Shown: positions 30,815 to 40,409 of the stretch, piece by piece
Layout: every line of letters starts with the position of its first letter
Position numbering within the stretch: the first letter of the stretch is position 1
Assembly (NCBI GenBank): GCA_029339195.1
Contig: JAPTJF010000142.1
Location: forward strand, 62,001 to 126,000
DNA length: 64,000 nt
Direction: 5' to 3'
From: Micractinium sp. NFX-FRZ
Lineage: Eukaryota; Chlorophyta; Trebouxiophyceae; Chlorellales; Chlorellaceae
Notes under the pieces: model-generated
Databases searched by the model: none
Seen by the model: only the letters and a program-made list of their open reading frames with translations
What the model was told of the DNA's origin: nothing
Translations under genes and position numbers: made by a program

Positions 30815-33800
30815 CTACCGCCGCATGTCAACGGACATCATCATTTTGGCTTGTTCAAAACAAAGCCAGCTGATGCCAGCTGCGGGTGCCACCTTGGCCA
30901 GGTTGGTCAAAGAGCCCTGAAAGAGGGGAAACAGTGAGAAGGCAGCGTGTGGGTGTGAGAGCTGTACATGACATGTGCAGACAGATCGAACAAGCATGGA
31001 GGTCTTGGGGAAGGGGTTGGATGCATGCCTGCACTCCGTGGTTGGGGCTGCACATGGCCCACGTCCGCGGGCAGGCTTTCAAGGCGCCTCCTGCACGGCC
31101 CACTACCATAGCACATGCCGCGCACCCCTCCTTCAACGCCCGTCATGCCACTCCTACAGCTGCCACGCGAGAATACAGACAACAAAACACAGACAATGCA
31201 TGTGCATGCATACACGTACATACATGTACCGACTGACCCACCTTGTATAGGCCGCGCACCCCCTCATTCTGCACCGTCTTGCGCAGCACATCCATCATCC
31301 CCCGGTACTTGATCGGCCGCCCGCCAATGCCCTGCGCCTGCAGCCGCGTGCGCGTCAGGGCCAGCGGGTACGCAGCAAACTGCGCGATGCTGCTGCTGCA
31401 CATGCCGGCTGCCAGGATCAGGTGGGCCGGCGGGTTGGCGCCCTCGTACTGGAAGTACTCCGGAAGCGAGTCCTGCCCAGGAAAGGGGGATGAGGAAGGA
31501 CAGAGAACTTTTGGCAGGGGGACCGTCTGGGTCCAGGGGTCGCCCATTCGAACCAGCAACAAGCTGCAGCACTGCTGCGTGCTGCCCTGTAACACTCTCG
31601 GACCAAGTACAGCAGGCTGCATATTTTGCTTGCCTCCACAGCCGGCCCAATTCACTTGCAAGCTAGAACCGAGGACTATTGGTTCTTCCCTTGGCCAGGA
31701 AACTGCCTCACTGTCAGCAGCACAGCACAGAGACGCGATTCCGGGACGCGTGCACCCAATCATCATTCACCTGCCCACAAAAAGTATTCTCTATGCCCTT
31801 GCACCTTACCTTGTCCAGCAGCTGTTCTTTGAGCATCTCAAAGATTGTGATGTCCACACCAGCATAGGGCAGGATGCCCAGCATTGAGGGCACAATCCCG
31901 CGGTAGAACGCCTTCCACCCCTCTTGTTGCAACACCTTGTGCACGCAGTCTGCTATGCCGCGGTAGGTGCCTGAAGGGCACACCGCCAGGCGCGTGCGCA
32001 CCTGCGGGCAGGCAGGAGGGGCGCAGAGCAGGATGACAGCGACAAGTCAGGGCACATCAATAAGTTTCTTGTGCGTGCGTTTTGAAGAGGGTGCCCGCAG
32101 TTCCGCCAGCCAGCACCAGTGTGCCCGTTGTTGAAATGGCCGCACGGCAGCAGCGGTGCAGATACAGCAACGGAGCAACCTCCATCTAGCCCCACGACAA
32201 AACAAGGCTGCAGATGCGATTGAATTGCAGGGAGGTGTCCCGACCTGTTTGCTGAGCTCACCAGTTCAAACGGGCACATGCTGTGCTACTAGAGCCCAGC
32301 AAGCAATGATCTGCCTTACCACCCACAGGGCACCATCAGCAGCTGACTCGGCTCAAAATGGAAGCTGTGCTGCGTAGCCGCGCTGCTCTCACTCATCGCA
32401 TGGGCAGCCCCAACAACTGCAACAGCAGCAGCTCACCAGCTCAAACGGGTAAATGGTGGCCTGTGCGCAGGCTCCCGCCAGGGCCCCTGCCGTCATGCGC
32501 TGCGCCGGCGTGATCTCATCAGTATCATCAGTCACCACCTGCATGGGAACAGCAACACAACGAAATTGTTGAAAACACGAACAATCAAGCACTGCGCACA
32601 CATGGTCTTGTCAGGTACCATCAGTCACCACCTGTGCAAGAAAACAGGTTGTGCAGCAGCGCACGGGACACAACACATGGGGCAGTCAGCAGGTGCAAGA
32701 GCGCACCCCAGGTTTGGCGCTTAGCATGTTGTGGATGGCACCTCCTCGCTGCAGAGGCTGGGCCAGCAGCAACTAAAGAAGCTGCATCCCTGCCGCCATT
32801 TCAGCCGACCTGCCACTTCCCCACCCTAGTCTTTAACACTACAAACAATAACAAAAGGGCCACCAACCCCCGTCACTCGCCTGCTTGAGCGCATCATTGA
32901 GCGTCAGCTTGATTGCTGTCTCGGGCGCTATTTTGACGACGTTGGTGCCATTCCCCTTGAAGAACGAGCGCACGCTGCCTGCACGCCACGCAGGAGTGCC
33001 GCATGCTTGTCAAGCGGGCAGCTCGCAGGCACGGCAGTATTCCCGTACATGCAACAGAGGTGGGCACGTAAATCTGTGGCCGCGCTGATACTTTTTTGTG
33101 CACATCCTGCCATCCATCCAGCGGCGGAGTCCAGCGCCCCGTGCACAAGCGGCCTTGGCAGCCCACCATCCCGCACACCCACCTTCTGCTGCCATCTTGC
33201 GGATGCCCTCCTTTATCGTCAGCCCCCGCTGGCAGTCCTGTATCTGTAGCAGCATCTTTAGCCGGTCCATGGGGGCCGTGGCTGAGCGGCTCACCGCGCC
33301 CGCTATGCCTGCACAGGTGGCATCACAAGGAGCGGCGGCACGTCAGCAGGCTGGCAAGCAGGATGCATCCCACACCGCTGAGCAGGCACAGCGCGCTTTG
33401 GCAGCTGGCCCGCAGCGCATGAAGGCACATGTTGCTGCTTGTAGTAAGTTCTAACCCTCAGTGCATGCGTACACACACCTCCTGCAGCCAGCAGCTTGAA
33501 CGGCCGGTACGTGTCCCACTCTGTCTCCTCCTCCTCTTCCTCAAAATATTCTTCCTCCTCCTCGCCATCGTACTGCTGCTGCCCGATGCCGCCATACCCC
33601 AGGGCTGCTGCCACTGCTGGGTGCCCCTCATCTGCCTCCTCCCACGCTGTTAAAGCTGCTGCTGCCTCTGCCGCTGACGATGCTGCGGCGCTGTGGCTGC
33701 CTGCCGCAGGCGGCGGCGGTGGTGGCGGCGGCGGGAGCGGCGCAGGCGGGCGGCCTAGCACCCAGCGCGCCACGTTCCATCCGGGAAACAAAGGCTGCCC

Positions 33801-33860
33801 ACTGGTGGAGGCTTCCCCCTGTGCTGTCTGCTGCGGGCTGGGAGAGGGCTCCATGCCCAT
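30815..33860 (-). CDS. Mitochondrial carrier, SCaMC/APC (ATP-Mg/phosphate)-like, without EF hands
   Basis: Inner-membrane solute carrier; the closest pattern is the ATP-Mg/Pi and adenine-nucleotide carriers. Seven exons join in phase: 33860-33479, 33308-33183, 32978-32881, 32538-32437, 32001-31810, 31472-31242, 30916-30815, for 410 residues. Three carrier repeats show the signatures APMDRLKMLLQIQ, YPFELVRTRLA and YPLALTRTRLQA, with the SCaMC-like block SFFKGNGTNVVKIAPETAIK. Intron 3 has a GC donor (CAG/GCGAGT). The N-terminal extension of about 115 residues is not EF-hand: it is Pro/Ala-rich, then very acidic (a run of E around 95-105), ending EWDTYRPFKLLAAGG. So calcium control as in true SCaMC proteins is not supported. 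The start is the ATG at 33860; a second in-frame ATG follows two codons later. Introns 3 and 4 hold exon-edge relics. Confidence 0.88.
32251..32280 (-). repeat. Relic of carrier exon 4 end and donor, in intron 4
   Basis: Minus-strand reading gives GCCCGTTTGAACTGGTGAGC against the true exon end ACCCGTTTGAGCTG/GTGAGC (32432-32452). It keeps the splice donor, about 180 bases downstream of the real one. Confidence 0.7.
32617..32636 (-). repeat. Relic of carrier exon 4 start and acceptor, in intron 3
   Basis: Minus-strand CAGGTGGTGACTGATGG repeats the real acceptor and exon start at 32540-32524 (CAG/GTGGTGACTGATGA), about 95 bases upstream of it. Confidence 0.7.
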
Positions 33861-34720
33861 GCTACCGGCGCTGCTGCCGCTGCACCTCTGTGCAGCAGGC
33901 AGCTGCCCGTAGCCAGCAGCAGACTGCGTGGCTGCAGGGTGCGCAAAGGTCTTGTCGGGTGTCCGTAGCGCGGCGGCGGCCTGGGTTTCAGGAGCGCGAG
34001 GAACGGGATCCCGCAGATAGGGCAGTTAAATTGTGCAGCTTTAATTGGAGACAGGGGTACTGTTAGCTGCACGAATGCTGACAAATTTTGCGCGCAGCAC
34101 TCGGAGCAGGCACTGGGCGCAAGTTCGACCTGTGAGCCCGTCGGACCGCACCGCTCGCCAATTCCCGAGGTTCTTGAAGACGCCGTGCATCCCAGGTGGG
34201 ACACATTATGTAAACAGCAGCAACCGCCGCGCTGCTGGGGCTTTGAATGCGGCGCCACCCTGCCGTCACTGTAAGCCAGTTGCCCAGCAGTTCTCTGCCT
34301 GCCAGGCCGGCTCGAGGACTGCTGTGCCTCATACACCCCTCAGCTTTGACGAGGATGTTCACCCTGGGAGGAGGGTTGAGGCAAGGTATCCAGCTGTGGC
34401 ACTGCCCGTGGGGTTACTGCTTTGGGTGTTGCAGGATGCTGCACACAGTTGGCCAGTGGTTTGCTCTCTTGTCCTGCTCCTTCACCCCCTCCTCTCTTCT
34501 CTACCTCTCTCTAATGGGATGGATAAAACCTTTCTTACCACTGTTCTTCACTCACTCTAACACGAGGTTGTGGGTTGCAGGGCATGATTGTTGAAGAACA
34601 GCACAGTGTGGTAGAAGACAAATAACTTTCATGAAAGCAAGACACCAAAACAAGCGAGCACACGAGTGTAGATGGGGGTTTATGGTCCTACCACCTGGCT
34701 CCTCAATTGCAGTTCCACTT
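33861..34720. other. Intergenic, no gene seen
   Basis: Upstream region of the SCaMC-like carrier gene. No exon chain with supporting phases was found. Confidence 0.45.
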
Positions 34721-34812
34721 ACAGGCCGACCTTGGCCTGCAGGCGCGGCAGCCACGCCTTAACCACGCCACAAATCCCAGCGTGAGCGCAGCGTGGGGCG
34801 CAATGCGCACTG
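34721..34812 (-). pseudogene. Decayed copy of the oxoglutarate carrier last exon
   Basis: Minus-strand reading VRIAPHAALTLGFVAW matches VRIAPHAALTLMFVAW in the last exon of the carrier gene at 37039-39367, and after an 11-base insertion (which repeats GCGTGG) continues as WLPRLQAKVGL-stop against WLPRAQAKIGL-stop. The insertion shifts the frame. A CTGTGCAG acceptor-like end precedes the copy. It lies 2.3 kb downstream of the parent exon with the unknown gene between them, so it is an isolated exon relic, not a full gene copy that I can see. Confidence 0.8.
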
Positions 34813-35105
34813 CACAGGAGACGGAGAAAGAGGCACGGGTGGGGGTGTTAGGGTGCTGCAAATCAAACTAGGGCATCTGGGCGGCAACACAGAGAGGGAG
34901 GTAGGTGATGGCATGTAGGTAGTCAAAAAAGCAGGTGGCAGGAAGGGAACAAACACATAAAGGCCGAGTGGAGGCGCTCGCCCCTCGACTGACTGGTGCT
35001 GACAGCCTTCTGCCTGCCAGCCGTTGCCTTTATGGGAAGATCATACAAATCATTCTGTGTACAGGTCAGGGGCTGACACATCCCCTCATCTCCTACCACC
35101 CCCCA

Positions 35106-36466
35106 TCAGCAACGGATCTGCACCTCTCCACTTTGCACCCACTGCAAAGGAGCTCGCGGGGAGCAGTGGGGAGCCGTGGGGAGCAAGGGCGCCCCTCTTG
35201 AGCGGCTGCCGCCGAGCGAGGCCGCTCGCAAACGGTCCACGATGCACCCAGCTTTCCTCCCTGCACTGGCCCTCACCGCTTAACCTGGCTGCCCTTGCCT
35301 GCCACCCGTTTACCTGGCGGTGCAGACCGTTGTTGAGGTTGAACATGCTCTCCTTGCCCCCAGACGCAGGGGTGGGGAGCACGTCGAGCGCATAGAGGAG
35401 CACGGGGCACCCGTCGATCTGCGCACGGCCGCCAGAGAAGACGGCCAGTGCGCAGATCGACGGGTGCCCCGTGCTCCTCTATGCGCTCGACGTCTCCCCA
35501 CCCCTGCGTGTGGACACTGCCAGAGAAGACAGTGTCCATCACACCGTCGATGCAGCCTGCGCTCACGAGGCGGGGCAAAACAGGTGGTGCAAGATAACAA
35601 GGCCGCCAGCCGGCTGTTGATGCGGGCAGACAAAGCACAGGCGAGCATGCAGGCAGCGCGGGCAGGCAACACAAGCCGGCCGACAGGTCACATCCGCCCT
35701 CCCATCCGCACCTGTCAGGCAGACGCTGCCGGCCGACATGCAGGCGCCACCCCCCGCCCTCCCCCCGCCCTCCCCCCGCCCTCCCATGCGCACCTGTCAG
35801 GCAGACGGCAGGCTGGCACGAGTTAGCGTCGCACCAGGCGTTGAGCGTGTCGGCGGCAACGCCGTTCTGCTTGTCGTGTGACACCGGGTAGTGCAGCACT
35901 CTCGTTCCACCCAGCACCACCATCGCCTTGCGCGGCAGAAGCGCCAGCTCGCTGCCCAGCAGGGAACCCAACGTGTGGGGGTCTTTCGTCACCAGCAGGC
36001 GGCCCTGGCCCAGCTCCGCAACTTTGCGTGGCGTCTCCTTTGCAAACTCTGCCAGCTTGCGCACCTCCACAAGCAGGGGGCACTTCAGCTGGTCAAAGCC
36101 TGCCTGCCACTCATCGTCCCAAAAGGGCTGCTGCCGGCCCCATGCCTCCACATAGTCGATGACATTGGCGCCGGCCGGGCTGCCCCCGCTGCCTCGCGCC
36201 GCGGCAAGCGGCTGCAGCGCAGCAACCACTGCCGCCGGCGGCAGCGCCACTTGGCCGCCAAAGCCGGCCTGCAGCTCCGCGGCGTCCTGGGAGGCAGCCG
36301 CTGTGCTCAGGGAGCCGGGGAGGCACGGGGGTGGGGAGGGTGAGGGGCGCCAGCAGGGCTGGGCACGGAGTGAGCGGCTGACAGCAGGCAAGCAGCAAGG
36401 AGCAGGCAGGAAACAGTGCTGGGTGGAACCACCACACAGCAGCTCACGAGTGTTGTTGTTCGTCAT
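35106..36466 (-). CDS. Unknown protein; exon 3 disrupted by a palindromic insertion
   Basis: Family not recognised. Four exons: 36466-36448, 36300-35794, 35556-35314 and 35141-35106. Exon 2 is well coding: AELQAGFGGQVALPPAAVVA, VIDYVEAWGRQQPFWDDEW, FDQLKCPLLVEVRKLAEF, LLVTKDPHTLGSLLGSELAL, VLGGTRVLHYPVSHDK. Exon 3 begins GCIDGVMDTVFSG and later reads IDGCPVLLYALDVLPTPASG and ESMFNLNNGLHRQ, but these two parts are in different frames, separated by an 88-base insertion between two copies of the 12-base word for VFSG. Only without those 88 bases do exons 3 and 4 join in phase, for 238 residues. The short first exon (MTNNNT) is uncertain; an open frame extends upstream with an Ala-rich, transit-peptide-like composition. 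As assembled, the gene is broken. Confidence 0.55.
35361..35512. repeat. Foldback inverted repeat (arms about 65 bases, 23-base spacer)
   Basis: The arm at 35361-35425 is the near-perfect reverse complement of 35449-35512 (one base missing, one mismatch near the outer end); the spacer is 35426-35448. GCCAGAGAAGAC occurs at 35431-35442 and again at 35519-35530, bounding an 88-base insertion that contains the inverted arm. It lies inside exon 3 of the unknown gene. Confidence 0.93.
35698..35786 (-). repeat. Relic of exon 2 donor plus CCCTCCCCCCG repeats, in intron 2
   Basis: GCACCTGTCAGGCAGACG with flanking CTCCCAT occurs at about 35698-35727 and, as the true exon 2 end and donor, at about 35783-35807. 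Between them lie about three copies of an 11-base CCCTCCCCCCG unit. Confidence 0.75.
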
Positions 36467-37038
36467 CCTTGTGGAGGCGCGCCTGCAGGCAGGCAGGGGG
36501 GGTGCTGGCGCAGGTGAGGTTTCTGGCGCACGCTGCGCCCAGGCGGCGGCGGCTGCGGCTGCGGCGGCGAGGCCCTTGGACCTCAAAACCCTGCCCCACG
36601 GCAAGGCGCCCCTCACCCACCGGGCTCCTGTCGGTGCGGGGCCAGGCCAGGCGTTCGGGGTGGGGCAGGACCACCTGTCAGCAGCGAGCAGGTCCGAGGC
36701 CCACCCGAGAAGGTCCGCTCCGCCCACGGCACCCGGCCTTGGAGCTGGGTTCGAGCTCAGAGACCAACAGCAGAGACCAAAAGCAGATCAGCAAAGAGCC
36801 ACTGTGGCCTTCTGGGAACTTTCCAGCTGCCTGCCCCAGCTGGCACCACCTCCAGTTCCCTTGGGTGCACCAGTGTCCATCCATGTGTGGGGGGTAAAGT
36901 TGCCTTTTTTTTCACTATCTCCAACCCTTGTGAGTTAGGTGCATCCTTCACATGCATTTTGATCAGAAAAACTACTTTGGAGACAGGCAAACGGGAGGGC
37001 ACTGGAAAGGCGATGATGGGCGTTGTTGCGTTCTCGCC

Positions 37039-39367
37039 TTACAGGCCAATCTTCGCCTGTGCGCGCGGGAGCCACGCCACAAACATGAGGGTGAGCGCGG
37101 CGTGGGGTGCGATGCGGACGCAGTATGTGGCAAAGCCGGTATAGAACTCCAGGGGTCCCTTGGTGCGTAGCGTCTTCGCCGCGCAGTCCATGGAGCTCTG
37201 CGGGGGCGACGGGGCGCAACAGAGGATGGGGTGTTTATGAGACGCCCGGGTAGGGCTGACAAACGGAACCTGGTATAACCAAGGACCAGGCATGTGTCCC
37301 TGCCACATAAAGACGGAGGCCGTGGGAGCTCCACCCCAAGCGAAGGCCGCCCCAAAAAAGTCGACGTTCGCCGTGCGCCCGACTCCGACCCCCCACCTCC
37401 AGCCACCGCCCCTCCCCTGGCCCAGCAGCACCACAACCAGCTCAAGCGCCTGCCTGCCCCCCACCCACGCAGCAACCATTGTTGTGCAGGATGCCAACTG
37501 ACCCCCACCCTCACCCTCCACCCACCTACCCAATTCTACCCTCACCTTGAAGGGCACCTCGCCCGTCACGGGGTCGGGCTTCATCTTCTGCATCTGCGTC
37601 TTCACGTAGTCAAAGGGCAGGCTGCAGGCGGCGGCAAAGAAGCCGGCGATGGTGGCGCCGCCCACGACCACGGCGGTGCCGCCCTTGGCAAAGCCCATGT
37701 CCTCCAGCATCTCCTTGGCCTGCGGGCGAGGCAAGGGAGGTGTTGGAGCAGGAGTTGCATGCCCAGTGGCCACTGCACGACCCAGCCGTCTCCTCCCCCC
37801 TCCGTGCCCACACCCACTCTGCACCCTCACCTGGTCGTTGGACGCCAGCATGCCCATGTTGAGCGCCATGGCGCGCACCACGGTGGGGCCGGCGCCGGTG
37901 AACAGCCCCTTGATGCCCTCGTCCTTCACAATGCGGCCCAGGGCGTCAAAGGCGTTCTTGTAGTTGCGGCGCTGGTCGGCGGGCAGCGTGGTGTCTGCCT
38001 GCAAGGAGGGAAGACGGGTGAGGGTGCGGGGCGGGGAAACAGGGGTGAGGGAGGGCCGGCGTGAAGCGTGCCAACTGTGCATCAGCGCGCAAGTCACGGG
38101 CTGGGCTGGCTGGCTGGCAGGGCAAGCATACACAACGCATCGACCATCATGTGGCGCGCATGCTTGCCTGCATGCGGATGAGGGAAAGATCGGCGGGGGA
38201 GCCGACCAGCGCGCCCAGGCCGCCGGCGGTCAGGCCGCACACCGCCTTCTGCCACAGCGGCAGGGGCTGCAGGGAGGCGGGGGAGGGGGGGAGGGGCGGG
38301 GAGGGGGTGCTCAGCACAGCTCTTACATGCACGCACGAGTACGACCGCACACACAAGGAGCATTCGGTACATGCAGCTGAGCTGGCTCGCAGGGGCACGC
38401 TGCAATGCCAAGTCACGTCCAAATTACTCAACATGCAACCGCCGCTTGTGAACCTCACAGGTTGCCTTGCTTGAACGCATCCTGCTGTCACTGCACTCCA
38501 CACTGATGCTGGCCGCCCGGGAAGGAAGAAGGCCCAGACTCGCTCCCACAAGCACACCCAATCTGAGTTCAGGAAGAGTCGCCCGCACGCTTTGGTCAAG
38601 GTACACCCTTAATTTACAGCTCACCTTGTTGTCATTGCGCTTCTTGGCCGCCTCAAAGATGTTGTTGTAGATGCCCAGGCGGGCGGTGGTGTAGGTGGCC
38701 TGGCGCAGCAGGCCGGCCGACAGGCCCTTGTAGAGGGAGCCCACACCCTGCTGCTTCACCAGCTTGCTGGCAACGGAGAACTGGGGGGGCGAGAAGAGGG
38801 GAAAGGAAGAGGAAGGAGAGGGTGAGCCTGGGGGAGAGGGGCTCAGGTGCCGCAGCCGGCGCCCAGTACGTGCCGCTGCTACGGGTGCGCATCGCGCGTT
38901 CAAACAGGCAGAGCGTGGCCAAGAAGCGCAGCGGGCAAAGCGCTGCCGACTCACCGGGTTGCCCTTGTCACCCAGTTGGATGCGGACCTGCAGAAGGGCA
39001 ACAGCAGGGGGTGGGAGGTGTGCAACAGTCGGCAAGCAGATGCGCGGGGTGCAGAGCAAGCCAACGCGGCTGCCTCAACATGCTGCACTGCAGGAGTCCA
39101 GCCCCTATAGCTATACCTGTTCCACACTTGATGACACAGCCTTCCCTCAGAACCCTCTAGCCGTGTGGGGCCGGGCGTGCCATCATGAATTGGCAGTGCA
39201 GGTGGCGTTTAAAAAGTGCCCCCTCGTGGCACCCCAAAACAAGCACGCACCTTGACCATATCAATGGGCTGGATGACAACGGTGGAGATCATGCCAGAGG
39301 CGCCACCATTGACAAACGGCTTGGCCGCTGCCCAGATAGGGTTGATCTGCTTCTTCTGCTCAGACAT
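37039..39367 (-). CDS. Mitochondrial 2-oxoglutarate/malate carrier
   Basis: Exchanges 2-oxoglutarate and malate (or related dicarboxylates) across the inner mitochondrial membrane. Seven exons join in phase: 39367-39251, 38987-38955, 38780-38625, 38266-38168, 37998-37831, 37719-37546, 37197-37039, giving 301 residues, the family's normal length. The three carrier signatures are QPIDMVKVRIQ, SPADLSLIRMQAD and LPFDYVKTQMQKM. LSAGLLRQATYTTARLGIY in repeat 1 is typical of oxoglutarate/dicarboxylate carriers, and the C-terminal end is VRIAPHAALTLMFVAWLP. The start MSEQKKQINPIW has no transit peptide, as usual for this family. Intron 4 uses a GC donor (CAG/GCAAGC). A decayed copy of the last exon lies at 34721-34812. 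Confidence 0.93.
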
Positions 39368-40409
39368 GGCTGCTGCTGTGGGGGAGACTGGGCGTGCCTG
39401 CTCCGGCGTCTGCAGGCGGGCAGCAGCCAGGGGAGGGGCCACGTGAGCCGGCGGCGATACCGCAAGCGGCAGGATGTGTGTGTGCGGATCCGACAGCCCT
39501 TTGGCAGTGCATTGAGCCCAACACGGGCCTGCGACAGTGCATGCCAAATACTGGCGCACGCCCATGGGGTGCAGCCCGCCTCTCAAAACGGCGGCAGCGG
39601 CAGCAGCCTAGGGCGGCGGCAGTGACGAGGCAGCAACCAAGAGCCGCAGGCAAGCTGCCCCGCCGCCAGGGATGCACCTCACATGCTTCACCGCCCCAGG
39701 GGGGCGCCAATTCGACCAGAACCGGAGAGTGTAGTCAGCGCAACATGGGCTGGCGGCGCAACGCACTCTCCAACCCTTGGCTACCGAGAGCCTAAACGCG
39801 GTGCATTCTCCGATGGCGCGCTGCTAAACTTCTTGCAGCCCACAACGGTGCGCAAAACTCACCTACGGAGGCTAGTCTGTGCCTTCTGTCGGGGCGCAGC
39901 AGAAGGTGAGCAAATGCTTTCAGGCGGCCGGTAGAGCAGACACAGGACTAGCAGCCGGATAACTGCAGGTGCGCTTCTCCACCCACTGCCAGCGCGTGCT
40001 GTGCCCCCCCTGCTGAGCCTTAACTCACGCTCGCCTTCCGGGCACCACCGCTCCTATAATGCCATTCTGACACGGTTGTAAACACCTGAGAGCACAAGGT
40101 ATTAGAATCAAGGAGCCGCTCAGCCGGCATGTTCCTCATGTGTAGTCATGGGGTTCACACTGACGAGTTCTGGGCTCATAAGACGCATCATGCGGGTCGA
40201 CAAGGCATGCTGGGGCATTCGGAACAAAGGAATGCGTTTGTGTTCAGTCAACAGTGGCTGCCTGGGGACTTGCCCCGGCCTCTGCGCGCTGGGCACGGCA
40301 CCGCCACACATTCGTGCATTCCTCTGCATCTACACAAAGGCTTTTCACAAACTGCATCCAGTTCAAGTATGGCCATGCAAGCTACATGTACAAGCAGATA
40401 CGGCAGTGC
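39368..40409. other. Intergenic, no gene seen
   Basis: Upstream region of the oxoglutarate carrier and downstream flank of the thiouridylase gene (both minus strand). No supported exon. Confidence 0.45.

Noticed and set aside
35273..36727. 484-residue continuous open frame on the minus strand
   Set aside because: It reads through two introns and the foldback insertion; only parts are coding.
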